Assembly: GCF_036346855.1 (NCBI RefSeq)
Contig: NZ_CP107841.1
Location: forward strand, 3,290,001-3,354,000
DNA: 64,000 nt
Direction: 5' to 3'
Source: Streptomyces europaeiscabiei
Lineage (GTDB): Bacteria > Actinomycetota > Actinomycetes > Streptomycetales > Streptomycetaceae
The notes under the pieces were generated by a model. That model made no database searches, was not told the origin of the DNA, and worked only from the letters and a program-made list of their open reading frames with translations. Shown one piece after another: positions 1-7,663 of this stretch; the stretch's first letter is position 1, and every line of letters begins with the position of its first letter. The position numbers and the translations under genes were made by a program.

Positions 1-569
<569 letters not shown>

Positions 570-582
570 CTACCCCTTCGGT

Positions 583-652
583 GTTCGCTGTTCGCTGTTC
601 GCTGTTCGCTGTTCGCCGTTCGCCGTTCGGCGTTGGGCGTTCGGCGTTCGGT
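583..652. repeat. ten tandem heptamers (GTTCGCT-type) upstream of abfA
   Basis: Ten contiguous 7-bp units: four GTTCGCT, two GTTCGCC, then GTTCGGC, GTTGGGC, GTTCGGC and GTTCGGT. The units lie in the leader or promoter region of the arabinofuranosidase gene, about 20 bp before its start codon. The number of units could vary by slippage. Confidence 0.85.
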
Positions 653-783
653 ATTACGGATGGTGATCGTTGAGCCGAACGGGACGCTATGGTCGAAGTC
701 GGGGCGAGTCAATGGGGTCGTGCGTCCAGGTGGCGTGCGCCTGTTCGTCCGCCAGGCGCACCGATCGGGCGGGGGTGGCCCCT

Positions 784-826
784 CTGTGGCTTGTCGCGCG
801 GTTCCCCGTACCCCTGAAGGGGCGCG
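784..826 (+). repeat. dispersed Streptomyces-type repeat, family B (copy 1)
   Basis: Contains GTGGCTTGTCGCGC followed by a CCCCTGAAGGGG-type palindromic end. Related copies are at 11863-11926, 21983-22006, 35471-35548 and 53288-53357. I see no gene in the remainder of 564-906 apart from the heptamers, this repeat and the palindrome at 852-863. Confidence 0.6.
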
Positions 827-851
827 TGCACCACTATCGTTCGTCAAAATT

Positions 852-863
852 CAACGATCGTTG
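852..863. promoter_or_regulatory. perfect palindrome CAACGATCGTTG upstream of the XRE regulator
   Basis: A 12-bp perfect palindrome 43 bp before the GTG start at 907, in an AT-richer stretch. A related half site, GATCGTTG, occurs at about 664-671. The position suits an operator for the adjacent XRE-type regulator. This is inferred from symmetry and position only. Confidence 0.45.
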
Positions 864-906
864 GATTCTCGTGGTGTCGGTGCCGGAGGGCACGTAGGGT
901 CGGCGC

Positions 907-1542
907 GTGCCTGCACTCCCCGACGCCCTTGCCGAGACCTTGACGCGACTCGACGCCCGTATCACGGAGACCGGTGCCGACCGGGGTCTGCTTCTTGACG
1001 TACAGACGCTGGCGGAACGAACGGCCCTCGACGGGGACGCGGTGCGGGCCCTGCTCGACGGGGGCGCACCGGTGGCCGACCGGGTCGACGACCGGGTGCG
1101 TGGGCGGGTGCGGGCGCTGCACGAGGCGTATGTCGCGCGGAGCGGGAAGCGGGCCGGTGAGGTCTGCAAGGAGGTCGCGGAGCGGCTCTCGATCAGTCCC
1201 GAGTGGGCCCGGCAGTTGCTGCTCGGCAAGAAGATGCCGAACGTACCCGACCTGACCGAACTCGCGGGGTTCTTCGGCATCGAGGAGGGCGTCCGGTTCT
1301 TCACCGACCCGGCCGCGACCGTCCTGAACCGGGAACTCGGCCGCCTGCTGGCAGGACTTGAGGGTGAGACGGACGACGACGGGCCGCTGGTCGAGTACGG
1401 GCCGCTGGTCGAGTTCGCCACCCGGCACGGGGTCGTCACACTCGCGCTGCGCGGCCATCGGCTGACGCGCCGCAAGCAGGAGGCTCTCGCCGTCATGCTC
1501 GAAGGGCTGCTCGGCGTGGACGACGAGGAGACCCGGCGATGA
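907..1542 (+). CDS. XRE-family helix-turn-helix regulator, first gene of a four-gene cassette
   Basis: A 211-aa cytoplasmic DNA-binding protein. Residues about 75-125 hold the helix-turn-helix: a helix with EVCKEVAERLSISPEWARQLLLGKKMPNVPDLTELAGFFG, where SISPEWARQL is the turn and recognition helix. The arrangement matches lambda-repressor-like regulators that partner ImmA/IrrE peptidases. It starts at GTG 907 and ends in an ATGA overlap with the metallopeptidase gene, so the two are translationally coupled. By analogy with ImmR/ImmA pairs it would repress until its partner peptidase removes it. That mechanism is inferred. Confidence 0.8.
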   Translation: MPALPDALAETLTRLDARITETGADRGLLLDVQTLAERTALDGDAVRALLDGGAPVADRVDDRVRGRVRALHEAYVARSGKRAGEVCKEVAERLSISPEWARQLLLGKKMPNVPDLTELAGFFGIEEGVRFFTDPAATVLNRELGRLLAGLEGETDDDGPLVEYGPLVEFATRHGVVTLALRGHRLTRRKQEALAVMLEGLLGVDDEETRR

Positions 1543-2348
1543 GCCGCAGCGAGGGCACCGGGGGCGACCGCGCCGGGAGCGAGGGGCGCCCGTGGGCCGG
1601 GCGGGCCGCCCGGGGCATGGCGATCGCGGGGCTGCGCGGGGCCGTCGGCCGGGTCCGGGCCGCGCTGTTGCCCTCGCGGTCCGCCGCCGAGATGCGGAAA
1701 CTGACCGCCGGGCTCAGCAGGGCGGTACGAGGGAGGCTCGACGCGCCCGTCGACGTACGGGAGTTGGGCGCGGCGTTGTGTGCGGAGATGAGTGCGCGGC
1801 GGGGCGGGCGGCCGGTGAAGCTGCGGTTCGAGCGGTTTCCGGACGGGATCGGGGTGACCGGACTGTGGATGGAGTTCCCCGACTTCGACCTGGTGATCGT
1901 CGAGGAGCGGGCGGAGACCGTGCAGCAACTGGTCATCCTGGGGCATGAGTTGTGGCACATGCATGCCGGGCACTGTCATCGCCATCTGCCGGGCCCGGAC
2001 GCCGCCACGCTCGCGCGGTCCGATGAGGCGGGTGAGCCGGGTGAGCCGAATGGGTCGGGTGAGCCGGGTAGGTCGTACGAGTCGGGTGATCGGCGCGCGT
2101 CCGCGCCGTCGCCGCTCTCCCCCGAGCTGTCCGCCGCGCTCGGGCAGGGCGGCACGCCCATCGCGGCCCGCAACGGCTCGCACGAATCCGACGAGCAGGA
2201 GGCCGAGGACTTCGGCCACCGGCTCGCGACCGTCTTCCGTTCCTGGGTGGACACCGGGCAGGGCGGCTCGGCCGATCCGGCGGACCCGGCCGACCCCGTC
2301 GGGCAGGCCATCCAGGCGTCGCTGGGCTATCGCAGGCACCGGAGATGA
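1539..2348 (+). CDS. ImmA/IrrE-like zinc metallopeptidase ('toxin component' type)
   Basis: A 269-aa cytosolic protein with the zinc peptidase signature HELWHMHAGH at about residues 136-145 (HExxH, third ligand not assigned). It sits in the place expected for the ImmA/IrrE partner of an XRE regulator. The stretch after the motif (about 150-190) is a low-complexity Gly/Glu/Ser linker (GEPGEPNGSGEPG). The ATG at 1539 overlaps the upstream stop, and its own stop overlaps the next start at 2345. Many actinomycete copies are annotated as a toxin-antitoxin toxin component, but proteolysis of the neighbouring regulator is the better supported idea. Confidence 0.75.
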   Translation: MSRSEGTGGDRAGSEGRPWAGRAARGMAIAGLRGAVGRVRAALLPSRSAAEMRKLTAGLSRAVRGRLDAPVDVRELGAALCAEMSARRGGRPVKLRFERFPDGIGVTGLWMEFPDFDLVIVEERAETVQQLVILGHELWHMHAGHCHRHLPGPDAATLARSDEAGEPGEPNGSGEPGRSYESGDRRASAPSPLSPELSAALGQGGTPIAARNGSHESDEQEAEDFGHRLATVFRSWVDTGQGGSADPADPADPVGQAIQASLGYRRHRR

Positions 2349-3937
2349 GGGGGACGGCCGTGCCCGCGACGACGACCGGGGCCCTCAGCCCCGCCGACTT
2401 CTTCGGTGACCTGTACATCTCGTTCTGGATCCCCACGGCCGTACTGACCGCCGCCCTGGTGATCAAGCTTCCCAGCATCGTGAAGCTGTGGCGGGACTCG
2501 CTGCTGCGGGCGGTCGGCGGGCTGCTGCTGCTCGCCTGCTGCGTCTTCGTGTTCGCGGTGCCGTCGGTCATCGCCTGGACCAACCGGGTCACGGGCGTGC
2601 CGAACGTCGCCGCGCCCTGGGTGTACTCCCTCATCACCGCGTTCTGCGCGTCCTGTCTGCTGCTGATCGTCGCGTGGCGCTACGGCCCGGCGGACCGGTC
2701 ACCGGCGACCCGCCGCCTCATGCGGTGGGTCGTCGGCGTGTACGCGGGGGTGATCGTCGCCCTGTGGGCGCTGTTCGCGCTGGCGGACGTCCCCCGCGAG
2801 CGGCTGCGCGATCTGGACACGTACTACGCCACCACGCCCTTCATGCGCGAGGAGATCCTGCTCTACCTCCTCGCGCACACGGCGGCCTGTCTGATCACCT
2901 ACGGGCTGATCCGCAACTGGGTCCGCGCGGACGGCCTCGACCTGTGGCTGCGAGGCGGCCTGAAGGCGCTGGGCCTGGGTTGCGCGCTCAATCTGGTGTT
3001 CGACGCCTCGAAGCTCACGGCGGTGGTCGCCCGCTGGACGGGGCACGACCTCGACTGGCTGAGCACTCATGTGGCGCCGCCGGTCGTCGCCCTGGCGGCC
3101 ATCTGTATCGCGGTGGGCTTCATCCTGCCGCACGGCGGCCAGTATCTGCAGGACCGCTGGCGGGTGCGGGCCGGCCACCGGCGGCTTCGGCCCCTGTACC
3201 TGCTGACCCGGACCGTCGACGACTCCCGCGTCCCCTTCGCACTGCGCGCCACGCCGGAGCTGCGCCTCACCCGCCGGGAGACGTTCATCCGCGACGCCCT
3301 GCTCCGGCTGACCCGCCACCTCGACCAGGACCTGCGGCGTCGCGCGTACGACGCCGCCCTGGACCTCGGCCACGAGCCCGGGCGCGCGAAGGCCCTCGCC
3401 GCCGCCGTGACCATCCAGGACGCGGTGGCCACCCGGAGGCGGTCGCCCGACAGCGGGACGACGGCCACGCTCACGGCGGGCCCGCTCGTCTTTCCGGGGC
3501 TCGCGGCGGGTTCGGGTGACCTGCCGGACGTGGAGGGCCTGGCGGGAGCAGGGGACCAGCCGGCCACAAGGGACTGGGCGGGCGCAGGAGACCAGCCGAG
3601 CGCAAGGAACCAGCCGAGCGCAGGAGACCAGCCAGGCGCAAGGAACCGGGCGGGCGCAGGAGACCAGCCAGGCGCAAGGAACCGGGCGGGCGCAGGAGAC
3701 CAGCCAGGCGCAAGGAACCGGGCGGGCGCAGGAGACCCGGAGAGTGTGGAGGGGGACCTGGCGGGAGCGCCGGGCCGTTCGGCCGTCCCCGAGTTCGCGG
3801 TCTCCTCGGACTTCACCGATCTGCTCCAGGACATCGAGGCCGTGTCGCTGGCGCTTCGCGAGCCCGTCGAGATCGAGGCGGTGCGTGTGCTCGCCGCCGC
3901 CTCCCGCACAGAGAGCGGTGTGCCCATACATGAGTGA
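2345..3937 (+). CDS. MAB_1171c-type putative transporter / DUF6545 membrane protein
   Basis: A 530-aa membrane protein. About seven hydrophobic segments fill residues 15-265, for example LLLLACCVFVFAVPSVIAW and VVGVYAGVIVALWALFALA. A soluble C-terminal region follows, with a charged segment LTRRETFIRDALLRLTRHLDQD and a repeat linker at about residues 402-461. This matches the actinobacterial MAB_1171c putative transporter family; substrate and direction are unknown. Start at ATG 2345, which overlaps the metallopeptidase stop (ATGA); GTG 2360 is a possible alternative. The gene overlaps the flavoenzyme start by 8 bp. Confidence 0.75.
   Translation: MRGTAVPATTTGALSPADFFGDLYISFWIPTAVLTAALVIKLPSIVKLWRDSLLRAVGGLLLLACCVFVFAVPSVIAWTNRVTGVPNVAAPWVYSLITAFCASCLLLIVAWRYGPADRSPATRRLMRWVVGVYAGVIVALWALFALADVPRERLRDLDTYYATTPFMREEILLYLLAHTAACLITYGLIRNWVRADGLDLWLRGGLKALGLGCALNLVFDASKLTAVVARWTGHDLDWLSTHVAPPVVALAAICIAVGFILPHGGQYLQDRWRVRAGHRRLRPLYLLTRTVDDSRVPFALRATPELRLTRRETFIRDALLRLTRHLDQDLRRRAYDAALDLGHEPGRAKALAAAVTIQDAVATRRRSPDSGTTATLTAGPLVFPGLAAGSGDLPDVEGLAGAGDQPATRDWAGAGDQPSARNQPSAGDQPGARNRAGAGDQPGARNRAGAGDQPGARNRAGAGDPESVEGDLAGAPGRSAVPEFAVSSDFTDLLQDIEAVSLALREPVEIEAVRVLAAASRTESGVPIHE
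3548..3727 (+). repeat. five 36-bp in-frame tandem repeats inside the MAB_1171c-type gene
   Basis: Units start at 3548, 3584, 3620, 3656 and 3692. The last three are near identical and encode AGDQPGARNRAG; the first two are diverged (AGDQPATRDWAG, AGDQPSARNQPS). The 36-bp period keeps the frame, so repeat number can change without breaking the protein. Confidence 0.9.
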
Positions 3938-5330
3938 ACGCCCCGCCGCCGTCCGGTCCGCCATCGTGCTCGGTGGTTCCCTCGCCGGCATGCTCGCGGC
4001 CCGTGCCCTGGCCGGGTTCGTGGACGAGGTCACGGTCGTCGAGCGGGACGCGCTGCCCGAGCGGCCCGGTCCACGCCGGGGTCTGCCGCAGGCCCGCCAC
4101 GCCCACATGCTGTGGTCGGGCGGGGCCCAGGCCGTGGAGGAGCTGGTGCCCGGTACCACCGAGCGGCTGCTGGCGGCCGGGGCACACCGGCAGGCGGTCA
4201 CCACGGACATGGTGATCCTGTCGCCGCAGGGCTGGTACCGGCGCTGGCCCGTGTCCCACCACAACCTCCTGGCCGGGCGGGACCTGCTGGACGCGACCGT
4301 CCGTACGGCGGTGCTGGCCGACGACCGTGTCGACCTGCTGGAGCGCACCGAGGTGCTCGGGCTCGTCGGCGGCGAGGCGGCCGTGACCGGGGTACGGGTG
4401 CGCCAGGACGACGGCACCGAGCGTGTCCTCGAAGCCGGGCTGGTCGTCGACGCCACCGGCCGTTCCTCCCGCGCACCTCACTGGCTCGCGGCGCTCGGCC
4501 TGCCCGAGCCGGAGAAGCGGGAGGTCGACTCCGGTCTCGCGTACGCCAGCCGGGTCTTCCGCGCGCCGGAGGGGGCCCGGCGTGGGTTCCCGGTGGTCGC
4601 CGTTCAGGCCGACGCGCGGCGGCCGGGGCCCGGCCGGTCCGCCTTCCTGGTGCCCATCGAGGACGGGCGGTGGATCGTCATGCTGTCCGGGACGCGAGGT
4701 GGCGAACCCTCCCCCGACAACGACGACTTCGTACGGTACGCCCGGGAGGAGCTGCGGCATCCGCTCATCGGCGAACTGATCGCCGGGGCCGAGCCGTTGG
4801 GCGATGTGGCGTTCACGCGGTCCACCGCCAACCGGCGTTGGTTCTACGAGCGGATGTCCCGCCGGCCGGAGAACTTCGCCGTCATCGGGGACGCGCTCGC
4901 CGTGTACAACCCGGTCTACGGGCACGGTATGGCGGTCGCCGCCCAAAGCGCGCTCGCGCTACGGGATGTGATCCGGCGTCAGGGCTGGGGCTCGCCCGGT
5001 CTGGCGCGGCGGATACAGAAGGCGGTGGCCCGTCCGGTGGGCGTGGCCTGGGACCTCGCCACGGGGCAGGACGTGTTCTACGAGGGGGCGACAAAGGCCG
5101 GGCCCACGCGGCGGGACCGGCTGGTCGCCGCGTACGTGAACCGGCTCCTGCTCACCGCCACCGGCAACGGCCGTATCGCGCGCCGTCTGACCGACGTGAC
5201 CTCCCTGGAGCGCGGCCCGGAGGTCCTCCTCACACCGGGCGTCCTGCTGGCGGCAGCCGCGGGGCCCCTCAGACCGAGGCTGGAGGAGGCACCGCTGACG
5301 CCGGAGGAGCGCAAGGCCGCCGGCCTCTGA
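3930..5330 (+). CDS. FAD-dependent monooxygenase / geranylgeranyl-reductase-like flavoprotein
   Basis: A 466-aa flavoenzyme of the PHBH-fold oxidoreductase class. The N-terminal Rossmann motif is IVLGGSLAGMLAARALAGF with ERD at the end of beta 2. GLVVDATGRSSR (about residue 172) and GDALAVYNPVYGHGM (about residue 322) are the usual second and third FAD-binding motifs. The ATG at 3930 overlaps the end of the membrane protein gene by 8 bp, so this is the last gene of the 907-5330 cassette. The substrate is unknown; a lipid or polyketide hydroxylation is possible but not shown. Confidence 0.8.
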   Translation: MSERPAAVRSAIVLGGSLAGMLAARALAGFVDEVTVVERDALPERPGPRRGLPQARHAHMLWSGGAQAVEELVPGTTERLLAAGAHRQAVTTDMVILSPQGWYRRWPVSHHNLLAGRDLLDATVRTAVLADDRVDLLERTEVLGLVGGEAAVTGVRVRQDDGTERVLEAGLVVDATGRSSRAPHWLAALGLPEPEKREVDSGLAYASRVFRAPEGARRGFPVVAVQADARRPGPGRSAFLVPIEDGRWIVMLSGTRGGEPSPDNDDFVRYAREELRHPLIGELIAGAEPLGDVAFTRSTANRRWFYERMSRRPENFAVIGDALAVYNPVYGHGMAVAAQSALALRDVIRRQGWGSPGLARRIQKAVARPVGVAWDLATGQDVFYEGATKAGPTRRDRLVAAYVNRLLLTATGNGRIARRLTDVTSLERGPEVLLTPGVLLAAAAGPLRPRLEEAPLTPEERKAAGL

Positions 5331-5378
5331 CCGCGGGGCGGGCGGCGAACGGGGGATCAGCCGCGGACTCCGCCGCGA

Positions 5379-5407
5379 ACCCGGCACCCGGCACCCGGCA
5401 CCCGGCA
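5379..5407. repeat. four CCCGGCA heptamers after the flavoenzyme gene
   Basis: Four contiguous 7-bp units in the 133-bp gap between the convergent genes ending at 5330 and 5464. No clear intrinsic terminator is visible in the gap. Confidence 0.7.
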
Positions 5408-5463
5408 CGGCCGTGGTCGCCCACCGTTGCGGCGGACGACCACATGGGCGCCGTACTCCGGGA

Positions 5464-6330
5464 TCAGCCCGCGAACGCCGGCTGGGCCAGGCCCTTCCCC
5501 GCGCCCGGTACCACCAGCAGTGAGCCCGACAGCGGGTGCGGGGTCTCTGTTCCCGTGCGGGCTGTCGTGATGTACAGGTCGGTGAGGTCGGGGCCGCCGA
5601 ACGCGCAGGCGGTGGGGCGGGGGGTGGGGAGGGGGATGACGCGGTCCAGGGTGCCGGCCGGGGTGTAGCGGCGGACGGCGCCGCCCTCCCAGAGGGCGAC
5701 CCAGACGCAGCCCTCGGCGTCGACGGTGAGGCCGTCGGGGAAACCGCCACCGTCCTCGATGGTCACGAAGGGGCGCCGGCCGACGGGCAGGCGGCCGTCC
5801 TCGGTGTCCGTGTAGTCGAAGACGTCGACGCGGCGGGTCGGCGAGTCGATGTAGTACATCAGCCGGCCGTCCGGGCTCCAGCCGGTGCCGTTGCTGACGG
5901 CGACGTCGTCGAGGACCGTCCGTGTGAGGCCGTCGGCGGTGAAGCGGGACAGGGTGCCGCCGCCCGGGGCCTCGTCGTAGCGCATGGTGCCGGCGTAGAG
6001 GGAGCCGTCGGGGGCGACGGCGGCGTCGTTGGCGCGGCGGCCGGGGACCGGCTCGTGGTGCAGCCACCGGAAGCCGCCGTCCGGGTCGGTCAGGCCCACG
6101 CCGTCCCGGAGGTTCAGGACGAGGCCGCCGCCGACGCGGGGCTTGGCCGCGCCGACGTGCTGCTCGGTGACGAGGACCGTGCGGCGGCCCGACGCCGGGT
6201 CATACGTGTAAACGCGCGACCCGAGGATGTCGATCCAGATCAGGCGTTGGGCGTCGGCGTCCCAGGTGGGGCCCTCGCCGAGGGCCGCGTACTCCCGTAC
6301 CGCGATCTCGTAACCCGTGGGCGCGCTCAT
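5464..6330 (-). CDS. SMP-30/gluconolactonase/LRE family protein
   Basis: A 288-aa six-bladed beta-propeller lactonase candidate. It shows the SMP-30 pattern: LGEGPTWD near residue 17 (first metal-ligand Glu), RANDAAVAPDG near 100, SNGTGWSPDG near 147 (Asn ligand) and FPDGLTVDAEGCVWVAL near 196 (Asp ligand). Such enzymes open aldonolactones such as glucono- or arabinonolactone. Its ATG overlaps the stop of the IclR gene (ATGA), so regulator and enzyme are co-translated. With the arabinofuranosidase nearby a role in sugar oxidation is plausible, but the real substrate is unknown. Confidence 0.88.
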   Translation of the reverse strand: MSAPTGYEIAVREYAALGEGPTWDADAQRLIWIDILGSRVYTYDPASGRRTVLVTEQHVGAAKPRVGGGLVLNLRDGVGLTDPDGGFRWLHHEPVPGRRANDAAVAPDGSLYAGTMRYDEAPGGGTLSRFTADGLTRTVLDDVAVSNGTGWSPDGRLMYYIDSPTRRVDVFDYTDTEDGRLPVGRRPFVTIEDGGGFPDGLTVDAEGCVWVALWEGGAVRRYTPAGTLDRVIPLPTPRPTACAFGGPDLTDLYITTARTGTETPHPLSGSLLVVPGAGKGLAQPAFAG

Positions 6331-7100
6331 GCCACGATCCGGTGGCCGAGGCGCTCGGACAGCTCCGCGGCGCCCTTGGCGGCGAGCTGCTCCAGCTCGA
6401 TCCGGCGCTCGTCGCTCCAGCGGATCATGGGGACGGAGATCGAGATCGCGGCGACGACCCGACCGGTGCGGTCGCGGACCGGCGCGGCGACGCAGGAGAC
6501 GTCCGGGTTGGACTCGCGGTTCTCCACGGCGAGACCCCGCTCACGGATCCGGGCCAGGGTCTCGCGCAGGGCGGCCGGGTCGGTGATGCTGTTGGGGGTC
6601 ATGGCGATCAGGTCGGCGTCGTCCGGGATCCGGGCGCTCAGCTCGACCTCGGGAAGGGAGGCGAGGAGCATCTTGCCGACGGAGGTGCAGTGCGCCGGGA
6701 GGCGGCGGCCCGCGGCGGAGACCATGCGCACGGCGTGCGTGGAGTCGACCTTGGCGATGTAGATGACGTCCGTGTACTCCAGGATCGCCACGTGCACCGT
6801 CTCGTCGCAGGTCTCGGCGACGGACCTGGCCACCTGCTGGCCCTCGGCGGCGAGGTCCAGCTGCTCGGCGTAGCGGCTGCCGAGCTGGTACGGGCGGACT
6901 CCGAGGCGGTAGCGTCCCGGCTGGCCCTGCACCTGGACGATGTATCCCCGGGCGGCGAGTGTGGTGACCAGCTCGTGCACGGTGGTGCGGGGCAGCTGGA
7001 GTCTGCGCACGATGTCGGGGGCGGACAGCGTGCCGTCCCCGTCCAGGAAGAGCTCCAATATGTCGAGCGCCCGGGTCACGGCAGGTACTAGGCGTCCCAT
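6327..7100 (-). CDS. IclR-family transcriptional regulator
   Basis: A 257-aa regulator. The N-terminal winged helix has AVTRALDILELF and LSAPDIVRRLQLPRTTVHELVTTLAARGYI; the C-terminal effector domain includes VAILEYTDVIYIAKVDS, GRRLPAHCTSVGKMLLA and SCVAAPVRDRTGRVVAAISIS, all typical of IclR. The ATG at 7098-7100 is preceded by a GGAGGGGG ribosome site, so the 21 extra codons upstream in the same frame are not used. It probably controls the SMP-30 gene translated with it and its own promoter. Confidence 0.92.
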   Translation of the reverse strand: MGRLVPAVTRALDILELFLDGDGTLSAPDIVRRLQLPRTTVHELVTTLAARGYIVQVQGQPGRYRLGVRPYQLGSRYAEQLDLAAEGQQVARSVAETCDETVHVAILEYTDVIYIAKVDSTHAVRMVSAAGRRLPAHCTSVGKMLLASLPEVELSARIPDDADLIAMTPNSITDPAALRETLARIRERGLAVENRESNPDVSCVAAPVRDRTGRVVAAISISVPMIRWSDERRIELEQLAAKGAAELSERLGHRIVA

Positions 7101-7116
7101 GGTCGGCCCCCTCCCT

Positions 7117-7140
7117 CTGTCTGTCTGTCTCTGTCTGTCT
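7117..7140. repeat. (CTGT) microsatellite in the IclR leader
   Basis: A short run of CTGT/CTCTGT units between the IclR ribosome site and its probable operator. Confidence 0.7.
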
Positions 7141-7147
7141 ACGGCGA

Positions 7148-7186
7148 GTGTTCGAAATTTCAACTGTCGATCGGCATAACGAACAC
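7148..7186. promoter_or_regulatory. probable IclR operator region
   Basis: Inverted arms GTGTTCG (7148-7154) and CGAACAC (7180-7186) enclose the near-palindrome TTCGAAATTTCAA (7151-7163). IclR proteins commonly bind AT-centred inverted repeats of this look. Position upstream of the IclR gene supports autoregulation; no binding evidence. Confidence 0.5.
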
Positions 7187-7361
7187 AGGCTAGTCATAGT
7201 GCCCTTGACCGGGCAATGGTCGGGGGCACCCCGGGTTTCCTGCGAACGGTGGGCGGGCACCGGCTTCGCACGCGGCGGGGAGGCGGGGGCATTCAGTGAC
7301 GGACGCCGACAGAATGGCAGAATTCGGGCCCGATGGTCTCGTCGGCCCGGCGCTCGGGGCG

Positions 7362-7505
7362 GGCCTGGTGGGCGGGGCGGGCCTGGTGGGCGGGGCGGGC
7401 CTGGTGGGCGGGGCGAGCCTGGTGGGCGGGGCGAGCCTGGTGGGCGGGGCGAGCCTGGTGGGCGGGGCGAGCCTGGTGGGCGGGGCGAGCCTGGTGGGCG
7501 GGGCC
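7362..7505. repeat. eight 18-bp tandem repeats, no gene assigned
   Basis: Eight uninterrupted 18-bp units (GGCCTGGTGGGCGGGGCG; the last five start with AGCC). Open frames on both strands are a by-product of the 18-bp period and GC bias, so I assign no protein. The stretch 7187-7622 holds this array and nothing else I can name. Confidence 0.9.
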
Positions 7506-7622
7506 TGGCTGATCACGGGGGACGGCGACCGGTCGGCCTTCCCGGGGGCGGCGGGGGCGCGGGCCGCCCCGGGCGCGGACCCCTCGGCGACGGAGAGGCT
7601 CGGCAGGTTCCGCCACCGGGTG

Positions 7623-7663
7623 GGGGCGGGGGCCGGTGTCCCCGGGACACCGGCCCCCGCCCC
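7623..7663 (-). terminator. perfect 19-bp stem hairpin directly after the PucR gene
   Basis: Arms 7623-7641 and 7645-7663 are exact reverse complements with a 3-base loop. The right arm touches the stop codon at 7664. There is no T-tract, as is usual in Streptomyces. Likely terminator for the minus-strand gene. Confidence 0.85.

Noticed and set aside
834..2339. 501-aa reading frame on the minus strand
   Set aside because: Antisense of the XRE and metallopeptidase genes; Arg/Pro/Thr-rich translation with no family pattern, the usual product of GC-rich third positions.
3548..3727. CRISPR-like array
   Set aside because: Units abut with no spacers and keep the reading frame; it is a coding tandem repeat.
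7101..7163. 21-residue N-terminal extension of the IclR regulator
   Set aside because: Arises from the CTGT repeats; the ATG at 7100 has a strong ribosome site and begins the conserved fold.
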